Below are positions 11,935 through 24,064 of a DNA stretch of 64,000 bases, in pieces (the stretch's first letter is position 1; each line of letters opens with the position of its first letter). The notes beneath the pieces are model-generated. The model was not told the origin of the DNA and did no database searches. It was given only the letters and a program-made list of their open reading frames with translations. Made by a program: the position numbers and the translations under genes. Location: positions 80,550,001 to 80,614,000 of the forward strand of contig NC_077240.1 of NCBI RefSeq assembly GCF_947179165.1. Direction: 5' to 3'. Source of the stretch: Solanum dulcamara. Taxonomy: Eukaryota; Streptophyta; Magnoliopsida; Solanales; Solanaceae.

Positions 11935-13149
11935 GGAAAAAAAGAGAAGAAAAAAATACAAATTCACTTAAACTTACCTTTATAGCATTTTCAATTTCAG
12001 AAATAATATCAGGAATTTTGAGAATTACTTTTTCATATGAGGGATCACTAAATATTCCATCCAAATCATTTTGTCCAATATCAATTGTGTAAAGTGCATT
12101 CCTTAAATCTTTATCTCCTAGCAAATTTCCATCACCTAGTAATCGAGAAATCCGCAAGGGTCAGTTGATTAATGCTTAAATATTCGATATGTAATAAATC
12201 ATTCTTTATTTGTGACGTGCGTCTAACTCACACATCATGTGTTGTGCTCATTTCACTAGATCAAAGCCTCGAGGGCGTTATAATTTCATATACCTTTGTT
12301 AAATAACTCAAGAGAAAGAGTTTGAAATCGATGGAATTGGGCAATTTGGATGTGCAAATTGAAAGAATCTAATCTTGGAAGAGTTTTGGAACCAGCAATG
12401 GCAAAATTAACTCCATTTGTGAAGTTTTTGCCTATTGATTCCATAAATGGAGTCAAATAACCATTTCCCACACTTTCACCTATAATAAAAAAACCCAATG
12501 AAAATCAAATTAAAAAAAAAATAAACAAAAACTAATCATGAGGGAAAAAACATAAAACATGAGTAGATATTCTTTTATTTTTAATCAACAGTTTCTAGTC
12601 CAAGCTTCGAATATGAAATCATCTTCGATAAGAAAGGCAGAACTTTTCGATGCGAATTCAGATTAATCAACTTCAAAAAATTAAAAAGATTACAATTTCC
12701 TATAGGTAAAATGAGTTGGAAAAAAATGGTAACGGAATAGAGATTATTTCAATTATCTAACGATATCACACATAGTGATGGAACAATAGATATTTCCTCC
12801 ATTCTTAATTAGCGATCTCAAATTCGAGCCATGAATATATAGAATGATTTAGATCAAAGTATCGAATATCGAGCATCGATTAAATCAACTTACATAGAAA
12901 GTCAATAATTAATCTGCCATCGCACATTCGACCGGATAAATCATGATTGAAAGTATGCACTTTTGGAAGTTGTCCCATCATGCCACGTACTATAACATAT
13001 CCACCAGTATCAGAGTTTGAATCACCAAAATTTATAATTACTAAATTTTTATTGCATTGTGAATCAACAGATGAAGGGGAAAAAAGACCAAGAAAAATGG
13101 AAATTGCAAATGAGATAAAATAAAATATTTTTTCCTTCAAATCCATCAT
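10903..13149 (-). CDS. GDSL-type esterase/lipase (SGNH hydrolase), secreted
   Basis: Five exons on the minus strand: 13149-12894, 12479-12294, 12135-11978, 11845-11575 and 11141-10903. All have GT-AG borders and join to about 369 aa plus TGA. A hydrophobic signal peptide spans about residues 8-30. The family blocks are intact: block I FGDSNSDTGG (41-50, nucleophile Ser44), block II GVNFAIAGS (108-116), block III GQND (168-171) and block V DGVH (333-336, catalytic Asp and His). Known relatives are secreted plant esterases, some active on cell-wall or alkaloid esters; the substrate here cannot be told. Exon 3 has a second in-frame acceptor that would start it at 12117 and drop six residues. The gene converges with the carrier gene. 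A TAA microsatellite lies in intron 3 and a MITE in intron 4. Confidence 0.9.
11199..11453. mobile_element. MITE inside intron 4 of the GDSL gene
   Basis: The left end GACATAATAAATAAATGTG and the right end, which finishes ATTTATGTATTATGCC, are inverted repeats over about 25 bp. The interior contains a second inverted pair (TATAAAGTTGAACAAG and CTTGTATAAAGTTGAAC on opposite strands). The same family occurs twice near 27140-27410 and 27430-27690. It lies within the intron (11142-11574) and does not touch the splice sites. Confidence 0.6.
11862..11934. repeat. (TAA)n microsatellite in intron 3 of the GDSL gene
   Basis: About 24 trinucleotide units of AAT/TAA with a few AAC interruptions, immediately upstream (transcript sense) of the exon 4 acceptor at 11846. 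In transcript sense it is a TTA-rich tract. Length polymorphism is expected. Confidence 0.9.
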
Positions 13150-13407
13150 TAAACATCTTTTTTATTTTCCTAAAGGACAATTTTATGTAGACGTAATTAA
13201 GGATCATCTGAATTCTGTAACGGATAAAATTATTACTATATGAAAGAAACCAACAGATTAATTAATTACCATTTAATGAAAACATTGTTTAGCTTCTTAA
13301 ACCGAAAGAAAAACAATTAATTTCCCTATAGTACTATTAAGATTAAAAATTAACTCCAATCAAGCAATAAATTCTAGCAAGGACTAGTACAACCAAAAGT
13401 ATTCGGC

Positions 13408-13560
13408 GGAGCCAGGATTTTTCACTAAGAAAGTTGGAAATATAAAATGTAAACGCACGAAGAGGCCAAAATGAAGTTTAACATGTGCTATATATACGTA
13501 AAAAATAATTTTAATCATATATAAAAATTGTAATTTTCTTCCGAAGAAACCCCTATAGTA
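13408..13560. mobile_element. GGCGGAGCCA-family MITE
   Basis: Begins GGCGGAGCCAGGATTTTTCA and ends near AAGAAACCCCTATAG, with the typical internal motif GCTATATATACG. Relatives lie at 2952-3142 and 24065-24215. No clear target duplication seen. Confidence 0.5.
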
Positions 13561-14544
13561 CATACGATATGATATCTAAGGTAATTTGATTTTACAGTGG
13601 TAAAAATTTATCCGAACTAGATATTTGTTATAACACTTTCAATCATGTAACACGAGTTATTTATGATATGACATGTGTTTGCACATATATTTTTATCACG
13701 TTACTCATTACATTAGTTAATCGGAATATATTTTAGTATAGACATTGAATGGGAGTAAGTATTTACCTTTACATAATAGCAAAAGTTTATAGTATAACAA
13801 CTCATGATGTCTGATCTTAAGGAAATAAAAATACAGCTGATCATGAATATAGTTTCATTGGTGATCACTATGAGTCAGATTCAATAAAATTTGATCAATT
13901 CTATTTTATGTTGTGAAGGTGGAGAATTGAATCAAGAATTCTCTCTCTTCATCATTAATTGATTCATTGTTCATGATCATGATCACCTAATATTGTCAGT
14001 TGAGAAACGTAACGACTGCTCGTGATCAAGAAGCCCTAGCTAGGCAGGATTAGTAATCCCTGTGCCTGTTCCTCCTAAAATACTTATCTGACACGCATCA
14101 GTCAACATTTTTGAAGAGTCCGAACAACATAATCATAGAGCATTATGTGATATTGGTCTTTTGTCATTTTCTTAACACATGCCACATTAGGTGGAAGTCT
14201 GGTAATTCAATGGAAGTTGGCATCCAATGTGCTTGATGTATATATAGCTACGCTGGTCGTTCTTTTTAAAATGTTGTTGAACCGTCGGATGCTGCAAAAT
14301 TGCATGACTTTGGAGGATTTGACACATCTGACAATATTTTTAAGAGTTCGAACAACATAAATATAGAGTCATGCCTAGAAAGCTAATTATTAATCATAGA
14401 ACTAAAGGTAGCTATTTCAATAATTACTTCACTCTTCTTCAAAGAAGGCAAAAAGAAAGACTGGATACAGAACACTTGTTTTGAAAACTAACCTTAATGC
14501 ATCCAGGGCCCAAAGTTAAGCTCTGAACATGCTTAAGGCTTTAT

Positions 14545-14945
14545 AGGGCAACTCAGTGCACAAAGGACTCCACAAAAAGGTGTGACGAAGGCAGCCTATT
14601 CTATTCTAATTTAATATCGATTTCACGGCTCGAATTCATGATCTACACAGAAAACTTTACAGTTTGCTCCAAGGCTCCTCTCCAAAATTTTAATCTTTAT
14701 AGTGCAGCCTAGTCTAACGTCTTTTTATGCTTTATTGAGACGAGGGTCTCTCGGAAACAGTCATCCTATCTTGGTAAGAGTAAGGTCTGCGTACAATTTA
14801 CCCTCCCCAGATCCCACGTTGTGGAATCAAACTGGGCTATTGTTGTTGTATAGGGCAGCCTAGTGCTCAAAGGGTTTGGGTGTGACGTAGGCAGACTACT
14901 TTACCTTATTTAATGACCGATTCTACTGTTCGAATCAAAATTTTA
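14545..14945. mobile_element. Cluster of SINE fragments (Au-like on minus strand around a TS-type tail on plus)
   Basis: At 14545-14692 a minus-strand Au-like copy shows AGGGCAACTCAGTGCACAAAG and the reversed B-box region CACGGCTCGAATTCATGATC. At about 14730-14852 a plus-strand TS-type tail follows (CGAGGGTCTCTCGGAAACAG, TACCCTCCCCAG, then TTGTTGTTG). At 14857-14945 a second minus-strand Au-like piece begins AGGGCAGCCTAGTGCTCAAAG. The order suggests repeated insertion into the same spot. Confidence 0.55.
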
Positions 14946-15336
14946 ATCTTTATCAACCAAAAAAAAAAAGAATAGCAATAAATGATGATTAAGGTAGAAT
15001 AGTAATATATAAATCCCATCATATTTATATATTATTATGACGTGATAGTTAAATTGACCATTTATTCAACACTTCTAGAAGAAAATAATATGTTTCTTTG
15101 TGATTATTATTAGCATCTTTCAAATCATTTAAATTGTGATTGTGTTTTTATGTATTCTTAAATATGTTGATTTTACACCAAAATAATTGACTCTTTTATA
15201 TTCACATTAAAATTAAACGTGTCTATGTCTATACTCCAAATCTGTTATTTATTAATAGAAATTTATCAAAATGAAAAATTAACATAGAAGAGAAAAGATG
15301 GATATCAAAATTTCATTGCTGTCAAGTGTCAACCTT

Positions 15337-16251
15337 GTTTGGAGGGTTGTTGGCCCCTGTATTATATTATATTATTAGTTTAAATATAGTATTTATTTTG
15401 ATAGTTATTTAGATGATTTTTTTATTTATGTAATGATCAGTGTAATTGTGTCATTATCATGTTTTTCCTCTTCTTCTCACTCTGTCTTTATTTATTATTT
15501 AATAATGATATTTTATTTGTTATCTTATCTTTTTATAATAGGTTTACCCGTATCCTACTTTTCGTCTAGTCTCAAAATTTATTTTTTAAATTGCTAATAT
15601 ATATAACGATGAAGAAGAATGCAATCTATCAAAATATTATTTGATACAACACACTACACTATGAAATAACTAGGGTTGTTCAAAATCGCACCGAAACCAA
15701 TAATTCGAATCGGAAAAAGTTATTGATTTATCGGTAAAGGATTATTGAATTAGCAGTTTCAATAACGATTTTGATTTTATTTTTATTATCATGTTATCGA
15801 TTCTTAACGGTTTAACTAATAACCCGATAGTAAATTAATATAAATTTTATTTATATCATTCGGTATATAAAGTCCTTGACTTAGAATTAAGTTTCTTATT
15901 TTTATTTCTGTTTGTCTCAAACTCTCGGTTATTCTACAATCTCCCGCTGTTTGTTTTTTAGCAAGATGCAATCTGTCAACTCATGTGCATGGTTCATTTG
16001 GTTTGTTACCTTATTTTTAAAGTGATTTTCAATTAAAAAAAATTATGTCAAATCTTAACGGTTAAATCGATAATCGAATTGATAACGATCAATAACCGAT
16101 AAATCGATAAACCTATATCTTAATAGTTTTATCACAGTTTAACATGTCTACAAATCGATAACTTATACATCGAACCATTTAACTTTGAATCCAAACCGAA
16201 CCGATCAATACACAGTCCTACTATGAAACAATACATAACAACCATCCAAAC
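15337..16251. mobile_element. MITE related to the 280-697 element, split by a nested insertion
   Basis: Ends GTTTGGAGGGTTGTT and AACAACCATCCAAAC are inverted repeats like those of the 280-697 element. The interior is interrupted at 15667-16219 by another element flanked by direct repeats. Without the insertion the MITE would be about 350 bp. Confidence 0.6.
15667..16219. mobile_element. Nested AGGGTTGTTCA-type element with 9-bp target duplication
   Basis: Flanked by ACTATGAAA at 15658-15666 and 16220-16228, a 9-bp direct repeat of the size made by Mutator-like transposases. The interior is rich in ACCGATAA-type motifs on both strands, and its end reads ACACAGTCCT opposite AGGGTTGT at the start. 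The interior GATGCAATCTGTCAAC and nearby bases recur at 61680 and 63890, defining a three-copy family in this window. Confidence 0.65.
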
Positions 16252-16512
16252 GGAGTTTTAAAAAGAACCAAACAAGCCCTTATTAAAAAAAATAAAATGA
16301 AACTTATTTTTAAAAATAAAAATGGTAGGAAGACGATAAAGTTGCGGAGAAAAAAACTGGTTTTGGCCGAACACTATACAAAAAAAACAACCAAAAATTC
16401 AAAATTTTCTTGAAGAGAGGCTGAAAGAGGAATTCTTTTCTCTTTTTTTTTCTGAATATTTCAGGGAATTTTTAATTTTTTAGGTGAAAATCAGAAATTA
16501 GTATTGTTGATT

Positions 16513-19500
16513 ATGGTGTCGATTAGATACATATTGGTATTAGGATTTGTATTTGCAGCGTTTGGATATTCGAATTCTGAATCGGTTTCTCCAATTCAGC
16601 CTTACAATTTTCTCTACGATCTGAAATTTCAATGCCCTTTTGGGATCTCCTTTCCATCTGCTTTGATTCTTGAGGTAATTCAATTTCTATCCTGTTTTTG
16701 GGTGTATTGTTTTATTAATTGAATTGGGTTGTATTTTTTTAATTCTTTTGGTGATTGGGTTTCATTTTTGAAGTGGGTTTGGATAATTTTGGTGATTTTG
16801 TAGGGGTTTTGAAGTTGTTTTATGATTTTGGTGAGAATCTTGTTCTTGATTAATTGGGGTTTCTTTTCTTGATTAATTTGGTTTACTTTTGAAATAGCTA
16901 ATCATGGTTTGGTTGTGATTTGTTGATTATTCATTGACTTGATTCTATTTTTAAATGAATTTCTTGATTTTTTGCTTTAAAAGATTGGATATTTAGGGTA
17001 TTTTGGGGGTTTGAGATTATCTTATTATTCACAAGATAAGGTTTTTAGTCATTGGGGGAAAATATCTTTTGGGTTTGGGTATTTTAAAATTATTAGTGCT
17101 ATGTCTATGAATTTGGAACAACAACAACATACCCAACTAAATCTCGCAAGTGGGTTATGGAGAGGGTAGAGTGTAAGTAGACCTTATCACTACCTTGTGG
17201 AGGTAGAGAGCTTGTTTCCGGAAGAATCTCGTATGAGTTTGGAACAAAGAAAGATTATTGTATGAGCTAGATTACGGGTTCAAGTCCTTGTAATGTGGAG
17301 ATACTTGTTGCATCATAGTTCGTTTGAGTGTTTTCGATTGCTAATCATGGTTTAGGTTGCTCAGTCATGGAGTTGAGTCTGATTGTTTAGGAGCATCTTC
17401 TGGAAGTTATAACTTTTGGTATTTTTCAATTGTTGTTGATGATTTAAAAGATTAGTGTTGTCACTAGTGATATGGAAATTGTATCTTTTAAGTATTGCAC
17501 ATTCCTGTTGCAGAGTCCTCTTTTTAACCCCCGTTTGTAGCATAGCTGAACATAGTCAGAAAAATGATTTTTCTTTGAATTTAGAAATTGAAAAGAATGT
17601 TTTTTCTTAATAAGGATTGAAGAAGCAGATCAAAATAATCTGGAGTATTAAGTTGTAATGGTAGCTTCCCCTTGGAGATGCCCATGAGTAGGACACTGCT
17701 CAATGTAATGACATTTACTTTGTTTTTGAAGATTTTCTGTTTGGAACTTATATTCCATGTCTTGAGAGTAGCCAATTATGTGCATTTAGTGTGCATAGAA
17801 ATATTGAGTTTTAGATTTTTTGCATTTTTATATGCATTAGATAAAAAAGTTTGTGGAAGTGGTGGTACGAGCAGCCTCTCTTCTTCCTTCGAGAAGCCTA
17901 TCTGTGAGGAAGGCTCAATGTTAAGTAATTGATTTTGTTTTGAAACTTTGCCAAGTTTTTGAGAAGTTTTTGCCATTGTTTTAACTTTTGAGAGTAGAGA
18001 GTGAAGTGTGCATAGAGTGGGAAACTTGGGTTGGTAGAGTGTCAGGTGATCTGCTTAGTTTCCTTTGCAAAGGGAAATTGTTTTTGTGGACAGGACAATT
18101 GATAAGAATTGGGTTACCTGAATAAACAGGAAAATAATGCGGAAGCGAAATTATATAGATTGAAGACAAAATTGAAAGATATGTGAAATTCGAGAATAAA
18201 ATCCCCAAATTTCAAGATAAAGTGCTAAGAACTCTAATTGATCTTTAGCGAATTAAACTAATTGTGATATTAATAGAGTCAATTCAAGAACTTAGATCAA
18301 AAGTGATCTAGGCCCCTATTTCGAAGAAACTAGAGACAACAATTAGTATAAGACTAATAACCTTCTTTAATTTACGAAGAAGAACCAAAGATATCAAATT
18401 AAGAACTAATCTTACCTCTTAAAGAATCGTTCTTATAAGGTTGTAAGAGAAATCCATAGTCACCACACACAAAGGTGTAAAGAAGAGAAAACTCTCAAAT
18501 AATATTAATCATGTCTGTTCAAAATAATAAACCCTAACCCCTATATATAGGGAAAAACTATCCCAAATAGAATGGGAATCGAACCTACTTTTATGGAAAT
18601 AATAAATAAAACCTAATAGGAACTAGGAAACATTAAACTAGGAAAACATATGAAAATAATACCAAAAAGTCTTCCCTAAGGAAATAAGGAAAAGTTTCCA
18701 ATAAGGAAAAGTTTCCTCCTTTTTGGGTGAGGATTTTAAGCTCCTTTTTTGGGGCATAAATTCAGCCCCATGTAGGCCCAATCTTCTTCTACTTAAGACT
18801 TGGACTTGAATCATAAAATATGTATAGCACTTAGTCCATTCTTCACCACAATTCTTGGACTCGTTCTTGGGCTTTTCGTCCATGATAAGCATCTTCTTGA
18901 GTTCCCATTGAAGCCCAACAATGTTGGCTTGCAACTCCTTATCTTGAGACCTTGATGATTGTCTTCTTAGGACTTCTATAGCATCATCCTTGTCCATGGA
19001 GCTATCAAACAATTTTGGTCTTAGAATGTCGCTCATGTATTTTCCCTTAGGATGTGTTCATATGAATGTCTACAGGTAATGAGTTGACTGATTGTGAAAC
19101 ACCATCATGGCATTTTTACTTGGTTTCAATCGGAATGTGTCATTATTTCTACTTTATGTGAACATGATAGTGCTTTTCAACATTTCAAGGAAGGGGGCAT
19201 CCACAAAAATAATTTTCTATTTGACCTCCTCAAGCTCCACGCTTCTCTTATCCTAGTAAATCTTTACTTGGTATACAAGTTCAAGAAAACGATTTATATT
19301 ACGACCTCCTACAAGCTAAAGAATGCACCAAGAGCTTGGCTAAAAAGGTGGCAGTAGCATGTATAAGAGCTGAAATTAAACTAGAAATAACTGGTTTCCA
19401 AGTAAGTGAATGAAAAAGTGGTCCTTAAGTGGTTGGTGAACAGACAAGTTGATGGTCAAGCTATATTAAGCTTGAATGATGTGCTTATTTAACTTCTTGT

Positions 19501-22500
19501 GGTTCAGATGGCTTTGTAATGTTCGAATCAGCTTTAAAAAATTAACTATTCAAGTTCTAATGTAGGTTCTGAAGGTGTATCTAATACATACTGCTCAAAC
19601 AAGGTGTATCTAATACATTTTCATCAGTGTGTGACTGTTGTGTTTCAGCAATATATACGTCACTTTGGTTCTAGGATTGCTCCTTTTTGCTAATTATGTG
19701 TTGAACGTGACAGGCATTCTCCATATCTACCATATTAAGTTATAGGATTTTGTGTAGAATATCAAATTAAAAATGATTCCATTTCTACCATTATTATGAT
19801 AATTCATATTCCAACCTGCTTGAATACCAGAAAAATAAATGGATTAGACATTTGATTTTTTCTCCGAGATAAAGGCATAAAATCTAGTAAGTGAACATAC
19901 AGAATTTGAATTGTTTTTAGCACTTAGCCCCCTTTTATGTTACATGATTTTCCTGAGTTCTTGTGAGGAATGCTTGCTGTTTTCTTACATAGTATTCATC
20001 TCCAGCCCTGAACTCTATGCAACCTTGATATATATCATTTTCTTTACCATTTCTGTTCCTTGGCGTAAGAGAGCTCGGTTGTTTTTTGGGTGTAGCAGAG
20101 GAAATTGAGGACCTATTTTCTCATAAATTAACTTTAGAATTCTTCATGTGAACTTCTTTCTTTCTTTTTTCAAACGATGGCATGCATCTTAATATAGTTA
20201 TTTTTCTTTTATCCTGATTTTTTGCCTTTTTGCAATTTTCTCACAAAAGACGGATGGAGAATCACTTGACAAGGCTCTAAGGTCCTCTCAGAAAGATGAG
20301 GCTACTGCTATTCTGTTCTACGCCTCATGGTGTCCTTTCTCGGCAGATGTTAAATCAAAGTTTGGTGATATGAGTTCCATGTTCCCGCAAATCAGACATG
20401 TGATGGTCGAGCAATCAAAAGCCATGCCTAGGTTGGTTTAATTTTTGTTATTATTATCTTTTCTGAGTATGGTAAAGCTGTGTCATCTGTATTAGTATTT
20501 TGCTCCACTGTTAGAGCTTTTGTCGTATTGCAGTAACTGCTCACAAGGTGCCGATAATGTTTATGGAAACGGCTGATCCCTGACTACCCTCTGTGTCCTT
20601 GTTAAAAACACTTAACCAGTGCCGGACATTAAACAGTTAGATAGTCGTCCCAACTCTACCTTTATGTTTTCAGAACGTGGATGTACTGCGTGGAAATTTG
20701 TTATGGGGAAAGTATGAGATTGATACTATTAGATGAATATTTTGCCGAGAAACCTAGTGACAGAAGCTGTTCGAATTGTGACCTACATAAGATTTCAATT
20801 AAATAAGTACCATTGTGTGCTTCAATAATAAAGCATGTATGCCATGATGACATCATAATTTTCTCCAAGAGAAGGAACATTGATAAAGAATTTAGCTTTT
20901 TCCTCTCCCCCAATCTTCTCTGCTCTTGTTTCATCTGCTCTCACAAATTTAATCATGTGTCTTGCCTCTCATCTGCAGTGTCTTCTCAAGATATGGAGTT
21001 CACAGCTTTCCATCAATATTGATTGTGACTCAGACAGTGAGAGTGCGATATCAAGGCAGGAAGAATCTTCCCTCTCTTGTGAATTTCTACAAGAGGACTA
21101 CAGGTGACCTTTTCAAATGCTTGCCTATATTCTCTGTTGCCTGCTTTTGAGTGGCATAGTAGTAAGAGTTCATCCATACTGTTGATAATGTTTAGGAGTG
21201 AGCATTTTTCATCTTTTACAAATCACAAGCCAAACCTAAAATTAGGTGATTGGCCTTTGATTATTGTGGTGGAATGGTGTTAGGTTTTCGTTTTCATTAC
21301 ATTTGTTTTCGAGTTTGTTGCCATTTTTAAGGGGAAAATTCTGCGAATTGGCAAAAAAACCAAATTCTCATTTTGAAGTGTTCTACATTTAACATATGCA
21401 CATCGGTTAAGCCAAAATAATGTTGAAGCAAAGAAGAACTAAAATTGGTAACCATGGTTAACTCTTCCCCAGACCTCTCTTGTGGGATTACACTGGGTTT
21501 GTTGTTGTTGTACAGTTAACTCTTCATTTTAAGGGCCCGCACACTTATATTGAGGCACAATAACCCTACTTGGTATTTAGATTTGGTCCCGAAATGAATA
21601 GCCCACAACTAAAAACATAACTAGAACACATAAGCTTGAGAGAACCGAATCTACCTAACTCAGTGAATGGTTTTCAAAATTTGAATCAGGAAATTAGTTT
21701 CCAAAAAAGAATTTCCGAAGAAACCGTATGAGCAAACCTAGTAACAGCAGGTACTATAAAAAGTATCTACTCAATGTCCTAGATCAATTACACACTATTG
21801 TCAATTAATATTAAGGGGTGAAGGCCCTTATTGAATAGATTGTGGAAGTAAGATTATTGTCACGGACTTAGACTTCAACTAAGACCAAGTGGCGGGTCAT
21901 AACATTATGCTTCTTCAGCAATTCCTTTAACAGTTCAAAGCAATCTTAGGTAGGTAAAAGTTTGAACCACATTAAGCCTAGTTTTGCCACTCTAGGGGAT
22001 ACTGGGTATTGTACGTTCTTGCATTCAAAGGGTATGAAGACTAGTTAAGACTTAAGAGGGGTACTATTGGGAGTTTGGGACTTCAAGTTCATTAACTAAA
22101 CACATCCAAAATTTTGTAGTTCTCATATGTAGAAGGAACATTTTCTTTCAATTCAACCGCTTCATCATTTAATGTTTTTAATCCTCATTGCTTTCTGCTG
22201 CAATGCATCCGATGTTCCTGTTTTGATCCATGAGAGATATCAAAAAGTCAGACATGCAGAGAGAGAGAGAGTCCCATGATCTTTCAATTTGCTAAGTTTT
22301 TGTTTTCATCATAATACTAAAATGACAACGTGGCTCTTAATGTGAGATCATTTGGGATATTGACCTAAAATTCATTTTTATCCTCTCTAATATTCTCATA
22401 TTTTTTCTCCTCTACCTCTCTTTCAAAGTTCTCTTAATTTGCCTCTTTCAGACAGTGTCTACACATTATTTTAGGACTACTGAAATGCAAAGCAAGTTTG

Positions 22501-23176
22501 CCGTAGCGCGTAGAGTGAACACCTATAAGGGCCCTCCTCACCTGAAAAATGGCAGTCTTTTTTATGAGTTTAAAACTTGAAGTTATAATTGGCCGTATAG
22601 TAGGGTTAAACCATGCAGTCATATGCTATATAAGTAATATAATATCTATTAGAAATTTGTACAGTATGCAACAAATTAATGCTCTGCTCTTTATCATTTT
22701 CAACTTGATGGTATAGACTTTTCACATATATGCTTGTTTCAGGGCTTGATCCTGTGGTTGATGTGACTGAAAGTCAAATTACCTATAAGGCAGATGGTCA
22801 CAAAGCTTTTCAGAAATGGAAAGGGTCCTCTTTAAGGGGATTACTCTCGAGTGAACCTTACCTTGTATTATCGGTTGCATTCCTATTGTTTAGGGCTTCC
22901 CTATATTTCTTACCTGGGTTGGTAGCTCGTGTAGTGGCATTATGGGCTGCATATATTCCTCATCTAAACATGGGGATCTTTGGAGATTCAAGGCAGATTT
23001 TGGGGCGTGTCTTCCACGTAATTGACCCCAAGAGGGCTTGGAACAAGCTAAAGCTATGCAAAACGAGAAACTTCCATAAAGGTGCAAGGAATGCTCGAGT
23101 TTGGGCTTCGTCCTTGACATCAGTTTCGCTGGGAGAGACGTCAGCAGCAAGAGTGGCCCCCTCAGGAGACTTGTAA
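16513..23176 (+). CDS. APRL5-like: 5'-adenylylsulfate reductase-like protein (APRL5-type), thioredoxin-fold membrane protein
   Basis: Four exons: 16513-16674, 20250-20431, 20979-21103 and 22743-23176. They join to 300 codons plus TAA with GT-AG introns; introns 1 (3.6 kb) and 3 (1.6 kb) are long. Residues 1-24 form a signal peptide. A thioredoxin-like domain follows, with FYASWCPFS around residues 78-85 and the cis-proline strand GVHSFPS. A hydrophobic segment at about 197-227 is a likely membrane anchor, followed by a basic, Ser-rich tail. Length and layout match the plant APR-like 4/5/6/7 group. That group lacks the sulfonucleotide-reductase domain of true APS reductases, so sulfate reduction is not expected. 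Only one Cys is present in WCPF, so the usual CxxC redox pair is absent. A secretory-pathway location is inferred; the true role is unknown. Confidence 0.9.
17122..17232 (-). mobile_element. TS-type SINE with 15-bp target duplication in intron 1 of the APRL gene
   Basis: Starts with CAACAACATACCCAACTAAA, then GAGAGGGTAGAGTGTAAGTA and CTTGTTTCCGGAAGAATC, the reverse of a TS-type 3' region. It is flanked by ATGAATTTGGAACAA (17107-17121) and ATGAGTTTGGAACAA (17233-17247), a 15-bp duplication with one mismatch. This marks retroposition into the intron. Confidence 0.8.
18090..19070 (-). mobile_element. Possible LTR-retrotransposon remnant in intron 1 of the APRL gene
   Basis: On the minus strand this block reads as about 100 codons of open frame (18638-19036; contains SMDKDDAIEVLRRQ and LKKMLIMDEKPKN). 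It is followed by a TATA-like CCCTATATATAGGG at about 18540-18553 and a long AT-rich leader ending near TTCAGGTAACCCAATTC. Coding end, promoter and leader together resemble a retroelement 3' end plus LTR. No matching second LTR, primer site or target duplication was found, so the class is unknown. Confidence 0.35.
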
Positions 23177-23882
23177 GCTACTACTCATTGTCTATTGCAT
23201 CAGATTGTCTCTAAAGCAAACAAGTTAGAACTCAGAATCTGGCTTCGACAGCAAGTAGAATGGTCTTACTTCTTCATTCCCTGTTATTTCTTCCCGCTCG
23301 GGTCAGCTGTTCTTGCCCGGTGTTGTATCTTATCCTTTTCAGAAAATTTAAATACACGCAGACACCAGAGGATCTTTTGCTTTTAGAGTTTAGGTGGGAA
23401 ATATGAACAGCTTTCTTGTAAATTTTGAGAACAGAGGGTTTCTATGTATATTACATGAGGACAAGAGGGAGACTTTGTAACACTGCATGTGTTTGTGATG
23501 GTTTGTTGACATTAACAGAAAGTGTTTCACTATGTGCTCTTCATCAAGAACATATTTTGTTTGTTAACTAAGTAGTTGATCAAAATTTGAGTTTTATTGG
23601 TATTGGTATAAATCATTTGGAACATCATCTTTCAGCTTTTATCCTGCAGTATGTAATACTCGGCTTGTCACTACTTTGATTTAGAAAGTCAATTGTAATA
23701 CTCGGCTTGTCGCTACTTTGATTTAGAAAGTAATTGACGATACTTTGATTCGAAAGATAATTGACAATTCTCGATTTTTTCTGCTTTGTATTTGTAACCA
23801 CTTGTCATTGCGATTACTTCATCCATAACACCCTATACAAAGGGCCTGCATTTGCAAACTCTTGACTTATAAGCTTCAACAG

Positions 23883-23919
23883 AGGAGGGGTGTGGGGGTG
23901 GGGGTGGGGGGTGGGGGGT
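23883..23919 (+). repeat. G-rich tract with G-quadruplex potential
   Basis: Five or more runs of 4-6 G separated by single T or short T-containing spacers, as in GGGGGTGGGGGTGGGGGG. This is the most G-rich stretch in an otherwise AT-rich window. It lies about 700 bp beyond the APRL stop codon, past the likely transcript end. Confidence 0.85.
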
Positions 23920-24064
23920 ATTGATTGATGATATGTGTTCAAGTATAATTTAGAGATTAAGGCCTAAACCAACCGACCAAGTTCTGGAGTTGCATGATGA
24001 TGATGATGATGAAGAAGAATTATTGAAGGATGGATTAATCATATATTAATGTGGGGAAAATAGA

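Larger units (their letters stand above)
13150..15336. other. Intergenic region with MITE and SINE remnants
   Basis: This is the upstream side of the GDSL gene. It holds a GGCGGAGCCAGGA-type MITE (13408-13560), two copies of a Solanaceae repeat with the core TTTTGAAGAGTCCGAACAAC (14085-14165 and about 14278-14350), and SINE pieces at 14545-14945. No open frame has recognisable coding features. Confidence 0.65.

Noticed and set aside
18638..19036. 132-codon minus-strand frame in intron 1 of the APRL gene as an independent gene
   Set aside because: No known domain, and the C-terminal half is low quality. It is better treated as part of a retroelement-like block.
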